DNA of 64,000 bases from Mauremys mutica (Eukaryota; Chordata; Testudines; Geoemydidae), in NCBI RefSeq assembly GCF_020497125.1, contig NC_059084.1, positions 33,138,203-33,202,202 on the forward strand. The letters run 5' to 3'. Under the pieces are notes generated by a model. It worked only from the letters and a program-made list of their open reading frames with translations, ran no database searches and was not told the origin of the DNA. The position numbers and the translations under genes are program-made. Shown here piece after piece: positions 44,473 to 56,252 of the stretch (position 1 is the first letter of the stretch; each line of letters opens with the position of its first letter).

Positions 44473-45003
44473 TTAACGAATCCTGCACTTCAGGGTGCAT
44501 ATACTGCATGGTGATGGGGGTTGAGTGCAGAGGGTAAGGGTGGTAGGTATCAGGGCTGGTTGGTGAACGTACAGGTGTTGGAGGCAGCTGGTGGTGGTAA
44601 GAAACTGAATGCTGGGGAAAGGCGGTTTGAGCTGACATTGGGGCACAAGGAAAAAAGCTTTGGGACGGGGGGGGGGCTGTGGGGCAGCACAGGACTGCTC
44701 TGCCTGCATGGCTACGATAGCCTTGAGAGAGTCCGCTTGGCTCAACAGGATCTCTAGCAGCTGGTTTGTGCTTTTCCTCTTTGCCACAGCGTTTCTACGC
44801 CAATGTCTCTGGCGGATCATGCTTTCCTTCTCTCGCCACTCCTTCAGTTCCTTTCTCTCTGCAGCAGAGTGATGAAGAACAGTCTTCAGCATGTCCTCTT
44901 TGCTCTTTCGGGGATTTTTTCTCAAATTTTGTAGCCTCTGTGCTGTGGAACATCTGCCCACTCCAGGAGTCAAGGTCACTGTAGAAACCCAGAAATGAAA
45001 CAT
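44473..45003 (-). CDS. Harbinger Myb-like protein, probable second exon
   Basis: A minus-strand frame with a charged helical stretch (ERKELKEWREKESMIRQRHW then LLEILLSQADSLKAI), as in the C-terminal coiled part of Harbinger Myb-like proteins, followed by a Pro/Gln-rich tail. The exact acceptor is unclear: the CTACAG at about 44984 would put a stop in phase with the upstream donor. The ATG at 45003 is probably not a true start. Confidence 0.6.
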   Translation of the reverse strand: MFHFWVSTVTLTPGVGRCSTAQRLQNLRKNPRKSKEDMLKTVLHHSAAERKELKEWREKESMIRQRHWRRNAVAKRKSTNQLLEILLSQADSLKAIVAMQAEQSCAAPQPPPRPKAFFLVPQCQLKPPFPSIQFLTTTSCLQHLYVHQPALIPTTLTLCTQPPSPCSICTLKCRIR

Positions 45004-45659
45004 TTAACAGGGGCAGCATTGTATCCACTATCTCCAGACATGAATTGTTACACTGAGGGAGTTCGCACTTTAACATTCTTTTCCCACACGCATAACACGA
45101 CAGAAGCCACGAAATGGTGAGTGAGGGGTGCTTATACAGGGAGAAGTGGGGCTTGATTGATAGAGGGGAGCTGGTTGCTTCGGGTAATCTGGAGTGATAG
45201 AGGGGTTGAGTGAAGATGCAGCTGCAGGGGTGATCTTCACTATCTACCTATCTCTTCACTAAAAAGAGTCTCCCAACATTTTTCACAGGAGTTAATCCTG
45301 CAGGATATCTCCCTGCTGCGAGTCACTAGGGGACAGCGGGAGGCTCTTTTACAGCAATGTGGATTCCGCCCGGGACCCTACGCGGCTTGCCTGTGTTCAG
45401 AAATGACCCCCCCCCACTCGCGGAACAGTGGCGCGGACGCGTCAGCGTGACTGGGACAAGAAACACAGTGGCTCTCCCTATAAACCTGCGCAGGCATATT
45501 GCCCACGCTCTGGCTGAAACTTTTGCTGAGATAACTGAAGCAGATTACCGCGACGTGATAGACCACATCAACGGGCTATTCCACATCTAGAGGCTGGCAT
45601 GCATGCAGCCATAACCCCCCTTCCTCTCCAGAAACATTTCCACCCAGAAAATAAAAGCC

Positions 45660-46211
45660 GCTTACCGTTAACCCGCTCCTCTGCTTGTCCTTCTGCAACT
45701 GCTGGCTGCTGCGATTGGGTACTTTCCTCCTGGCTTGAGAAGAGCTCCTGGCTGCATGCCCACTCTGGGGTGTCTTCCCCCATCCCAGTAGCTTCACTCG
45801 TGGTTTACTCACACACCCCCCCGCCGCCGCCTCCGCCTCCTCCTCCTGTCCCCCAGCCTGCTCAGAAGTGTCCATCGTTGTCCTGGGATTGGCAGTGGGG
45901 TCACCCCCAAGTATCTCGTCCATCTCCCTGTAAAAACGGCAGGTCGTGGGGGCAGCTCCGGATCGGCGATTACCCTCGCGGGCTTTGTAATAGGCACTCC
46001 GCAGCTCCTTAACTTTCACCCTGCATTGTAGTGCGTCCCGATCATGGCCCCTATCCAGCATGGACCTTGATATCTGCTCAAAGATATCGTAATTCCTACG
46101 GCCGGAGCGCAGCTGTGCCTGCACTGATTCCTCCCCCCAAACACTGATGAGGTCCATCAGCTCGCCATTGCTCCATGCTGGGGCTCGTTTGCCACGTGGA
46201 GGCATGGTCAC
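45660..46211 (-). CDS. Harbinger Myb/SANT-like DNA-binding protein, first exon
   Basis: Starts MTMPPRGKRAPAWSNGELMD and contains a Myb/SANT-like trihelix: a W near residue 13, the LMDLISVWGEESVQ helix, YDIFEQISRSM, and a CRVKVKELRSAYYKAR block. An acidic linker and a basic Ser/Arg stretch follow. The frame reaches a consensus donor (ACG/GTAAGC) at about 45666, suggesting splicing to the frame at 44473-45003. Proteins of this kind bind the transposon ends and bring the transposase into the nucleus. Confidence 0.75.
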
Positions 46212-46374
46212 CTGGAAAGATTAACTGATTGCACTCCACACCTGGCTGCAGCAAACAGGAAGAAGATTTAAAGGGCTGGTCACCTGAGGCAAGAGCAGTA
46301 GAGTGCAAACTGATGAGCAGAGTGGCTGAACAGGAATTCTGGGATAACTCCTTATTCCCTGGAGGACACTTAAA

Positions 46375-46575
46375 GCGCTGGTGAGTGTCCACACCTGCTG
46401 AGCAGCGCTGGATCACCAGCGCTGCACTCCTTATACCCCTGCCGGGATGGGTTTTCAGCCAGCGCTGCAACCAGGGAGTTGCAGCGCTGGTTGTGCCCTG
46501 CAAGTGTGGACGGGGTGTAATTGCAGCGCTGGAAACCCTCCACCAGCGCTGCAACTTGTAAGTGTAGCCAAGCCC
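46375..46575. repeat. Right subterminal CAGCGCTG array and inverted terminal repeat
   Basis: At least seven CAGCGCTG palindromes, some as CAGCGCTGG direct copies, leading into the 33-bp terminal repeat at 46543-46575. Confidence 0.85.
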
Positions 46576-48441
46576 AAAGTTTCTCCTCTACCTTGGTGGG
46601 TCCTGTGCTTATTAGCAGATTTGCTCACCTCAGTGATCTTCCCCACAGTCTGGGTCAACTCCTCCTGTGTCTGATCAGGAGATGGGAGATTTGGGGGGAA
46701 TCCAGGCCCACCCTCTACTCCGGGTTCCAGCCCCGGGGCCCTGTGGATTGCAGCTGTCTATAGAGCCTCGTGTAAAAGCTGGATGACAACTACAACTCCC
46801 TGGGCTACTTCCCCATGGCCTCCTCCAAACACCTTTTTTATCCTCACCACAGGACCTTCCTCCTGGTGTCTGATAACACTTGTACTCCTCAGTCCTCCAG
46901 CAGCACACCCTCTCCCTCTCAGCTCCTTGTGCCTGTTGCTCCCAGTTCCTCACATGTGCTTCCTCTCCTCTGGCTCCCTTTGGCCTGACTGGAGTGAGCC
47001 CTTTTATAGTATCAGAGGGACCTTAATTAGAGTCAGGTGCTTAACAGCCTCACCTGACTCTTAGCAGGTTAATTGGAGTCAGGTGTTCTTATTAGCCTGG
47101 AGCAGCCCCTGCTCACTCAGGGAACAGAAAACTGCTTTTCCAGTGGCCAGTAGATCTCCCTTCTACTCCTCTGCTGGTCCTAACTGGCCTGGGTCTATCA
47201 CAATACACATGCTGAATTTCCTTCTCAGCCTGGGACCAGTGTCCTCAGTTCAAAGTCTTTATCTTCCCAGCGCTCTTGTTGCCTTCAGAGTAGGTGGAGA
47301 GGAAAGAGGTGATCTCATGATGACACTGTCCCTTATTTTATACTCTCAATTCATGTCCCAGGGAAGATACTGGCCCAGACGTGTCCTGGTAGGCCTTGTT
47401 GAGTCACAGAGTTGAGCAGTCTCCATTGTATGGTGCTTGTGCAACTGAGTCATAGAGTTGAGCAATCCTCGTTGTGTAGTGCTTGCACTACTGTCTCTCA
47501 GAATTGTAAATCTCTTGTTTACAATTCCCCTGATGGTCAATGGCTCATGATGGTTGCTTAATGCCTGTTTGAGTGTGGGTCACTTCCTTCGTTGCCACTG
47601 GAAAGCTAGCTATGGGTGTCTCCTGGACAAACAACAATTTCAATTACAACCATATAGCAGAATATCATCATTCCATATACAGTGATAATATATATTATGA
47701 CAGAACAATAAGTTTGATACCTTGCACGGCATGCTTTGTATGAAATGTCATAACCACATACCAGTAATGAATATGGTGGTTACAGGGTTCTACTTTGAGG
47801 ACAGTGCATCACACCAGGTCCCTGCAGCGTCCAGCCCTCTCACTTACCAAAGTTTGTTGCTTCTTTAAAGAGACAATACATTGCAGCTCATTAATTTAAC
47901 TGCTATTTGACAAATACTATTATGTCAATCACAGCACTGTACTGGTTAATGGTAAACGTAAAACAAGTTTATTTAACAAAAAGACACAGGATTAACTGAT
48001 ACCAAGTATAAGGAACAACAATAGTAATTGTTACAAGTAAACAAAAGTAAAAATACACGTCTAAGACTGAACAATTGCAGTAAGTTACAACCTTTGCCTA
48101 AGCAGATTTCTCACCTAAACTCAGTTCCAAGGGACTTCAACCCTCTTGGTTGAAGGATTCGATGTTCTGTGATTTCAAGAGCTCTGGAACCTTTAATCCC
48201 TAAGTGATGAATACTAAAGTAGCTTTCTGTTTAGATCTCCCAAAGTTCATTGACCCTGTTACAAGAGATAGGAAGGCTTCCTGCTGTTCTTCACTTCCTG
48301 TTGACTTCCTATTCCCCTGCTGATTCATATGTAAATGGGGCTTCCATTGTTTTGATTCATAATGCTTAATATACATTGGAACTATACTGTCCATGCTTGA
48401 GCTATTCTTTACCTCATCTCTACATTCATAATTTATCTTGT

Positions 48442-49122
48442 TGTAAACGGTCGGACTCACCCCTGCGGCGCCTCCTACTGGTGATCCTGGGGAATTAGCT
48501 TGGTTGCCCACACAGAGCGCCCTCTGCAGGCCAGTGATCCACCTGTTCCCTGGCCCCGAGTCCCTCCCTGGACCCTGGTGCCCTTTTACATGGGATGCTG
48601 CCCCCCGGCGGTAACCCCTTCTCTCAGGGTCTCCCCTCCCCAGGGAACCCCCACCCTCTATCCCCACCTTGCCTCAGTGTATGGCTACTGCCAGTCATCA
48701 TCTAGCCCCACATCCTGGGGCAGACTGCAGTGCCAGCCTACTCATCACTGGCAAGGAGGGTTTGGACCTGCTGCTTTGGCCTACCCCTGGGCTGCCTCTG
48801 CAACCCCCAGTACCTGTTAGCCCAATGCTAGGCCGCAGCCTGGGGCTTTCCAGGCTGGGGCTCCCCAGCTCCTTTGCCTTTCCCCAGACCTGCTCCACTC
48901 AGGTACCTGGTCTAGCACCCTGCAGCCAGGCCCACCTCCCTCTGAATGGAGAGAGAGACTGTCTTGGCTTCTGGCTTCCCTGGCCTTCTTATAAGGTCCT
49001 GTGGCTCAGTTTGGGGTATGGCCCCAGCTGCAGCCACTTCCCCAATCAGCCCAGCCTAAAGCCCCTTCCCAGGGCTGTTTTAAAGCCCCAAAAGGGCAGG
49101 AGCGGGTAACCACCCTGCTACA
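48442..49122 (-). repeat. Solo LTR with perfect 5-bp TSD
   Basis: 681 bp, TGTAAACGG...CCCTGCTACA, flanked by CTTGT at 48437-48441 and 49123-49127. C-rich plus strand. The host LTR-like sequence continues on both sides. Confidence 0.9.
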
Positions 49123-50000
49123 CTTGTCCATTGGTATCTAGTTCATAGTAAATGATTCTGTGGGTGTTCTGCCTCTTTTCTTAGCTGGATCAGGCATTCT
49201 GTCTTTTTAGCCTACTGACCTATTTACTGATCTATGTTGGACACATGTTCTGTTTTCAGCCTAATGATCTGTTTACCTCCCTAATTCTATCTTCCAAGAA
49301 GTGATGCCTCTCTCCATGTGTTAATTACTCATGTCAGATCAGGCCTCAGCTACAGATAGCTGCCATCCCTCCAGTCTAGGAGAAAACCTGTTTCTCCCTC
49401 TGTTTGGTCACAGACTTTAAAGGATAATATCAGTGAGTCTCCATAATTCCTCATGTAATGTTAATGCAGACATTTCACAATGATCTCACTCACCAGCGTG
49501 TCACAGGCTTTCATAAAAGTCCTTACTCAATACGATTTTATAATACAGTGATGTTGTATACCATCAGTTGAGGTTCCTTTGAGGTTCAAACACCCTGTTG
49601 ATAGCCCAGTAACCCTTTGAAATGTATTCATTGAAAACAAGCCCAGACCAAGCTTCTCTTGACTGGTGGGATGTAGATGTGATAATGTCATCCCAGAGTT
49701 CATTGATCCTGCTTCAAGAGGCAAGAAGACTTGCTGGGGGTCCATTCCCTCATTGAGATTGGTAAGTATTCCTCTTTCCCTGCTTGCTCTCCTGATGGCT
49801 TCGTTTACATTGCATGTAAATGTACTTTTCTTTGGTTTGGGCCACACCCTTCCTAATTTACATTGGAGACACATCCAAGCAGGTGGAACCACAATCCTTT
49901 GTCTGGAACAAACATGGCTTAGGCACTGCTTGCCACACACATTTTAAGAACACATTTGCAGCACATATCTACATAGTCCTCTGTGGGCTTACCATACATA

Positions 50001-50386
50001 CAGTAGAACCTCAGAGTTATGAACATCAGAGTTACGAACTGATTGGTCAACCAGGCACCTCATTGGAACCAGAAGTATGCAATCAGGCAGCAGCAGAGAC
50101 AAAAAAAAAATCAAATACAGTACAGTACTGTGTTAGATGTAAACTATTAAAAAAATAAAGAGAAAGTTTAAATAAAAGATTTGACACAGTAAGGAAACTG
50201 TTTATGTGCTTGTTTCATTTAAATTAAGATAGTTAAAAGCAGCATTTTTCTTCTGCATAGTAAAATTTCAGAGCTGTATTAGGTCAATGTTCAGTTGCAA
50301 ACTTTTGAAAGAACCACCATAATGTTTTGTTCAGTGTTACGAACAACCTCCATTTCTGAGATGTTAGTAACTCTGAGGTTCTATTG
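50001..50386. mobile_element. Tigger/pogo-like MITE
   Basis: Ends CAGTAGAACCTCAGAGTTA and TAACTCTGAGGTTCTATTG are inverted repeats, with TA on both sides (49999-50000, 50387-50388). These ends are characteristic of Tigger-type mariner elements. 386 bp, no transposase. Confidence 0.88.
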
Positions 50387-50538
50387 TACATCACACATTG
50401 ATTTTCAGGACTAGCGTGTTACAAGTTTGTATATGATACCTACATGACACCTTTTAGATATAGTTTATGACAATAGTGTGTTAGGTACAGTGAGTTTGTC
50501 AGGCCCAACGACAGAGTACTGAACCACCAATGGGCCTC

Positions 50539-51747
50539 TATATGTCACAAACACAAGAAGAAATCTATAGTCAGCAGAGTTAAGGACAAGAAGAAGGAAT
50601 TTTTAAACGTATTAGGAACAAAATAGTCCTGACAATGATGTTGGTCTATTACTAGATGGAAATGGTAGAATTACTAGTGTAGAAAAGGCAGAAGAGTTCA
50701 ATACATATTTCTGTTCTCTATTTGTGGAAAAAACAGATGATATAGTCTCATCATGTGGTGATAATAACACTCTTTCCATTCCAGTAGTATCTCTGGAAGA
50801 TGTTAAACAGAAGCTACTAAAGTTAGACTTAAAAAAACAAAAACAGGTCCAGATAACTTGCATCCAAGAGTTTTAAGAGAACTGGCAGAGGAGCTTGCTG
50901 GACCATTAACGTTGATTTTCAATAAGTCTTGGAGCACTGGGAAAGTTCCAGAAGACTGGAAGAAAGCTAATTTGTGCCAATTTTTAAAAGGATAAAATGG
51001 ATGACCTGCATAATTATAGGCCTGTCAGTTTGATATCAATCCCAGGCAAAATAATGAAGCGTCTGATACAGGACTTAGTTAATAAAGAATTAAAGGAGGG
51101 TATTGTAATTAATGTAAATCAACATGGGCTTTTATGGAAAATAGATCCTGTCAAACTAACTTTATCTTTTATTGATGAGATTACAAGTTTGGTTGATAAA
51201 GGTTACAGGGTTGATGTAATAGACTTCTGTAAGGTGTTTGCCTCGGTACTGCACAACATTTGATTGAAAATAGAATGATAGAAAATTAAAATGGCACACA
51301 TTAAATGGATAAAAAAAGCTGGCTAACTGATCGGTCTGAAAATGTAACTGTAAATGGGGAATCATCATTGGGCAGGCATGTTTCCAGTGGGCTACTGCCT
51401 GGGTCTGTTCTTGGCCCTAAAATATTTAACATTTTTATCAATGACCTGGAAGAACATATAAAATTATTACTGATAAAGTTTGCAGGTGACACAAAAACTA
51501 GGGAAGTGATAAATAATAATCAAAATGACAGGTAACTGATTCAGAGTGATCTGGATTGCTTGGTTAACTGGGTGCAAGCAAACAATATGCCTCTTAGTAC
51601 AGCTAAATGCAAATATATACATCTAGAAACAAAAAATGTAGGCCATACTTACAGGATAGGTGACACTATCCTGGGAAGCAGTGACTCTGAAAAAGATTTC
51701 TGGGTCATGGTGGACAATCAGCTGAACATGTGGTCCCAGTGTGATCA
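50539..51747 (+). pseudogene. CR1 ORF2 fragment, decayed
   Basis: Plus-strand CR1 RT with blocks [60 protein letters not shown] and a mutated FAGDTKT in place of the FADDTK catalytic box (about 51479). The altered Asp and many frameshifts show long inactivity. Cut at 51747 by an opposite-strand CR1. Confidence 0.8.
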
Positions 51748-52345
51748 TAAAAATCATAGAAGATTAGGGTTGGAAGAGACCTCAGGAAGTCATCTAATCC
51801 AACCCTCTGCTCAAAGCAGGACCAACTCCAGCTAAAGCATCCCAGCCAGGGTTTGTCAGGCCGAGCCTTAAAAACCTCTAAGGATGGAGATTCCACCACC
51901 TCCCTAAGTAACCCATTCCAGTGCTTCACCACCCTCTGAGTGAAATAGTTTTTCCTAATATCCAACCTGGACCTCCCACACTGCAATTTGAGACCATTGC
52001 TCCTTGTTCTGTCATCTGCCACCAATGAGAACTGCCTAGCTCCATCCTCTTTGGAACCCCCCTTCAGGTAGTTGAAGGCTGCTTTCTTTTCTGTAGACTA
52101 AATAAGCCCAGTTCCCTCAGCCTCTCCTCATAAGTCATGTGCCCCAGCCCCCTGATCATTTTCATTGCCCTCCGCTGGACTCTCTCCAGTTCGTCCACAT
52201 CCTTTCTGTAGTGGGGGGACCCAAAACTGGACGCAATACTCCAGATGTGGCCTCACCAATGCCGAATAGAGGGGAATAATCACTTCCCTCGATCTGCTGG
52301 CAATGCTCCCACTAATGCAGCCCAATATGCCATTAGCCTTTGATA
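51748..52345 (-). mobile_element. CR1 3' end inserted in the preceding CR1
   Basis: Minus CR1 with AATCATAGAAGATTAGGG tail at left, 3' UTR and the C-terminal ORF2 end. 5'-truncated at about 52345. Confidence 0.85.
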
Positions 52346-53495
52346 CCAGTCAGCTCTGTGTTCTTAGGGAATCAGGGTGCAGTATCCAGCCTGATTCATG
52401 AAAGACATCCCCCACCCAGCCTCTGCTTAAACCAAAACCCATCAGAGGAAAAAACTTGCAGAGAGCAGTGAAGAGCGTTGGAAGACACACCTAGACCCCT
52501 CCTGACAAGGGTGACAAGATTAAGACATCTCCATTAGCATACAGAAAAAAGAACAGAGACAACTCCCCTAGCCTCATCTGCATGAAAGATGGGACAGGGA
52601 GACATCTCAATTTGCATACAGAATGGAGAACAGAGAACTGCACTGAACTCTGGGACCAGAAAAAGCAGGGAAGCACTGCATCATGGGAATCTCTGCTCCA
52701 GATGCTAATGAACCTATGCCTGCACACGCCCAGCTCAGCACTTATCAGATCAATTCTAGTAATGAATCCTTGATTGATATCCAAAATACTAAAGCAGCCT
52801 AGTTGCATTGTGAGCTCCCTGGAAGAAAACACCACCCATAGCCAAGAGTGATCAGCTCCTATTGTCTAGCCTAAAGAAAACCCTTGTCATCAGTTTACCC
52901 ATAAACAAATCTAGTGTTCTCCCTTGAACCATTGTATTTTCTCTACAAAAATCCCTACTCACCGTCTAGTCAGGGTTCTGATGCTTAGATCCAAACTATG
53001 CATCAGTTCCACTAGGACTCCATATTCTCCTAACTGATTGTGCTGGGGACTCTGCGTGTCTCATACCCTCAGGATCCTGAGCTACCACCATCACCTAGGA
53101 ACCCCGACCAGTTCAAGCTTCAGGGAGTGGTAAGATCCTCTTCTCTTTCTCCCTCTCTCTCTCTGTTTTCCTTTCTACCTTAGGTATTAACCTAACATAA
53201 TGTATGTTATGTTGGTTTAGCCTCCTTGTGTAGTTATCACTATTATTCAATAAATAACTTTTATGGTTAAGTTGGTTGCTGAACTTTACTCTTTTGTGTT
53301 TTTAGCTTCCCCCATTCACTCTACAGCCACACTTCTTTTACCTAAACTAAAGATCCCTGCAGTGCCCAAAATACTGTGGGGTTTGCTCATCAAGTAGGTT
53401 ATTGCTAGTACAATTGTGATGTGAGAGTGGGGATAGGGACATGCTGAATCTGGGACACATAAGGGTAACAGCTTGAAAGTGCTGCTTGACCCAGT
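52346..53495 (+). repeat. ERV LTR and leader, probable
   Basis: Non-coding, with AATAAA at 53249-53254 and, downstream, an AGCTTGAAAGTGCTGCTTGACCC block that recurs after the LTR at 54260-54330. This suggests a short leader of the same ERV group. Ends not resolved. Confidence 0.5.
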
Positions 53496-53676
53496 CATAG
53501 AATCATAGAATATCAGGGTTGGAAGGGACCTCAGGAGGTCATCTAGTCCAACTCCCTGCTCAAAGCAGGACCAATTCCCAACTAAATCATCCCAGCCAGG
53601 GCTTTGTCAAGCCTGACCTTAAAAACCTCTAAGGAAGGAGATTCCACCACCTCCCTAGGTAACCCATTCCAGTGCT
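53496..53676 (-). mobile_element. CR1 3' end, left part
   Basis: ATAGAATCATAGAATATC tail and 3' UTR of CR1. It may be the same copy as 54588-55080, separated by an LTR and a deletion. Confidence 0.8.
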
Positions 53677-54587
53677 ATATGATGCAAATGAAATGAATGC
53701 TAATATAAACAAGAAAAGTAGAAGCAGTGGAGTGTAGATAGGCCTGGCCTGACATGAATAATTGAACATGGGGAAGGCCTCATTTCTTGGGAGACAGGAT
53801 TAGGGAGGTAAATGGATCATTTGTGTTAAGATAAGAAAATGGGTCAGTTAGCTAAGAGACAGACTGTCTGTCTGAGCTAGCTAAGAGAAGAGAGGGAATG
53901 CCCAGGGAACCATTTACTAAGAACAAGATAAAAATGGACAAGATAAGTCAGGAATATAAAGATTAAGTAAAGAGCAGTGCATGCTGTACATGGTTCCTAC
54001 AGAGAAACCGAGCCAATCAAAAAATGTGTGATGTAATGTCTAGTAAATGCAATGAGATGTGTAAATGTATATAAAAGGGAGAGAGTTTCTGTGTAAATAT
54101 GGATCTGTGATGTATCCTGCGTCCATGCCCTGCATTTGAGTCTGATCAACCCAGCATATCATTGCTATATCCAAATAAAGATACCTGAGTGACAAAGGCT
54201 GGAGTCGAACTGAGCTCTTGGAAGGAGCCCAGGGGCATATATGGAGAGGCAGCTTGAAAGTACTGCTTCCTCCAGCCCAGTGAGTCCAAAGACATATAAG
54301 GGGTCAGTTTGACAGTGCTGATTGACCCGATCTGTTCAGACTTGCTCTCTTAATGTACGTGTGTGTGTTCATCCGGTTCTGGGGCAGGAGGAACCCAGCC
54401 CTAGGGAACCCAGGTCCTGCAGAATAGCTCCATTGGGAGGGGCCTTGCAGAAGGGAGAAGAAGAGCTCCATATAAAAACACAAGTGACACAAGCAGCACA
54501 TCGACAGAATTACAGAACACCCCGGCCCCCCTCCCAGAAGAGTAACCTGAATAAATAAGCATATCCCAAAGTAATGGGCAAATCTGG
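53677..54587 (+). repeat. ERV LTR with TATA and poly(A) signals, plus leader
   Basis: TATATAAAA at 54068-54076 and AATAAA at 54174-54179, about 100 bp apart as in an LTR promoter/R region. The following 300 bp is non-coding leader-like sequence. The left end may be TGATGC at 53680. Confidence 0.6.
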
Positions 54588-55080
54588 CAACACCTTCTTG
54601 GCAACAAGGGCACACAATTCTCGTCCACTGTAATCCCCAGGTCCTTTTTGGCAGAACTGCCGCTTAGCCAGTCGGTCCCCAGCCTGTAGCAGTGCATGGG
54701 ATTCTTCTGTCTTAAGTGCAGGACTCTGCACTTGTCCTTGTTGAACCTCATCAGATTTCTTTGGGCTCAATCCTCCAATTTGTCTAGGTCACTTTGGACC
54801 CTATCCCTACTCTCCAGCATATCTACCTCTCCCCCCAGCTTAATGTCATCCACGAACTTGCTGAGGGTGCAATCCATCCCATCATACAGATCATTAATGA
54901 AGATGTTGAACAAAACTGTCCCCAGGACCAACCCCTTAATACCAGCTGCCAACTAGACATCGAGTCGTTGATCACTACCTGTTGAGCCCGACAATCTAGC
55001 CGGCTTTCTATCCACCTTATAGTCCATTCATCCAATCCATACTACTTTAACTTGCTGGCAAGAATACTATGGGAGACCAT
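54588..55080 (-). pseudogene. CR1 ORF2 RT fragment
   Basis: The minus strand encodes the CR1 RT centre: [16 protein letters not shown], a KFVDDIKLGG box replacing FADDTKLGG (about 54830-54860), LDKLED and [13 protein letters not shown]. The 5' part ends abruptly at 55080. Confidence 0.85.
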
Positions 55081-56252
55081 CTAAAGGCCAAGCTGGTCTC
55101 ACTCTCCACCTCAGGGTGGAGCTGTGCTCATCCTCCATCAGTTTTGCGTTGCAGAAACACAACTCAAGACGACAAAGTTAGTGACACTTTAGAACACACA
55201 GGAGACAAGAAGATAGGAGCTAACTCCCTCTAATCACCCACAGAGATCCTACCTTCTTCTGGGGAGAACACATTACACCCTAATGTAATGGGGTACTAAC
55301 TTCCCCATCCTGCAAGCAGTTATGTTCCGCTGTCCCCAGCACACATAGGTAGTCAAAAATCTTTTCTTGGTAACCCTGTCCCACTTAACACACGAGGGAC
55401 CTGTCTCCAGTCAGGAGGACTAGACTTAAAGCTCTAGGTGGACACTTATCTCAGAGATGCCAGCAACTGCTCTGCTCCCATCTGGACCACTGTTTCCTGG
55501 AGCCATCTATCCCAAACAGGGTGGACTTACCTAGTCTCTATTTTTCAAATCTCGTCTCAGATCTTCCTGTGGCAGAACACAAACCACAAAAGGAGAAGTT
55601 ATGGCCAGAGACTGCAATGGCAGGAGCTCATGCATGTTTCTCTGAAGGGATCTCTCTGATACCCGCATCCACGGCACTCCCCCATCCAGTCAGTTGGATG
55701 TACCCATACTGTGAAAAACAGCACCTGAAACAGTCACTGCTCAAAGGAAACTATTACCCCTCTCCCTTCTTTTTATCCCCAGAGCAGGTTGTCCCTGGCT
55801 AAGAGGCTCATGTTGTCAGAAGGAAGCCAAGATCAAGTACAGAGAAGGAGAAAATGGTGACCAGTGACTCCAACCCACCAACATGTAAGAGGAGCCAAAA
55901 GAGGACTGAGAATCTCTGATTACAGGCAGGTCACTCTCCTGGGAACCAATCTTCCTCCAGGGAAGATGCATACCCTGTTTAACTGTTAGACCTGGAAAGT
56001 TTGATAGTCATAATAATATGAAAACAATCCTGTTCTTCAGGGTAAATGAACTGTACCATAGCACTGACATGACCAGCTTCAGTTATCTTCCCAGATTAAA
56101 AAGGTTTAACCTTGTCTTAGAGAAAAATACTTTATAGTTACACCATTTTTAGCCAAGCTTTTCAATTAATATCTTAAGCCCCACATTGGCTGCCATTTAA
56201 ATATAGGATAATTGTTTGAAATGTATAAATATTAAAGAGCTTTGGTTATTGC
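55081..56252. other. No recognised gene; unassigned
   Basis: About 1.2 kb without a clear family match. Frames at 55438-55802 show no known domain. Possibly old intergenic sequence. Confidence 0.35.

Larger units (their letters stand above)
42576..46575. mobile_element. PIF/Harbinger DNA transposon, apparently complete
   Basis: Exactly 4000 bp between inverted repeats starting GGGCTTGGCTACACTTACAA. The first 33 bp of each end match perfectly. Both subterminal regions hold many copies of the palindrome CAGCGCTG (42599-42720 and 46375-46555). Two divergent frames are carried: a DDE transposase (plus) and a Myb/SANT-like protein (minus), the two-gene layout of autonomous Harbinger elements. The 3-bp flanks (ATG and AAA) do not match, so the target duplication is mutated or lost. 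Confidence 0.92.
42567..47202 (-). repeat. LTR B, inserted in LTR A and split by Harbinger
   Basis: Termini TGTGACATG (42567-42575) and GGGTCTATCACA (to 47202), flanked by ATAC at 42563-42566 and 47203-47206, a 4-bp duplication. Without the 4.0-kb Harbinger insert it is about 636 bp. The right part (46576-47202) carries the body of the LTR. Confidence 0.7.
41992..47813. repeat. LTR A, split by LTR B
   Basis: Left end TGTGATGGGATCCC at 41992. The sequence proceeds to 42566, is interrupted by LTR B plus Harbinger, and continues at 47207 (ACATGCTGAATTTCC) to a right end GTGCATCACA at 47813, giving TGTGATG...CATCACA termini. About 1.18 kb remains when the inserts are removed. No clear flanking duplication found. 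A 45-bp tandem duplication lies at about 47400-47490. Confidence 0.6.
47814..50538. repeat. LTR-element remnants (two related copies)
   Basis: LTR-like sequence with related blocks near 48240 (AAAGTTCATTGACCCTGTTAC) and 49690 (GAGTTCATTGATCCTGCTTC), suggesting two copies of one LTR family. Interrupted by a solo LTR (48442-49122) and a Tigger-like MITE (50001-50386). Not coding. Confidence 0.45.
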
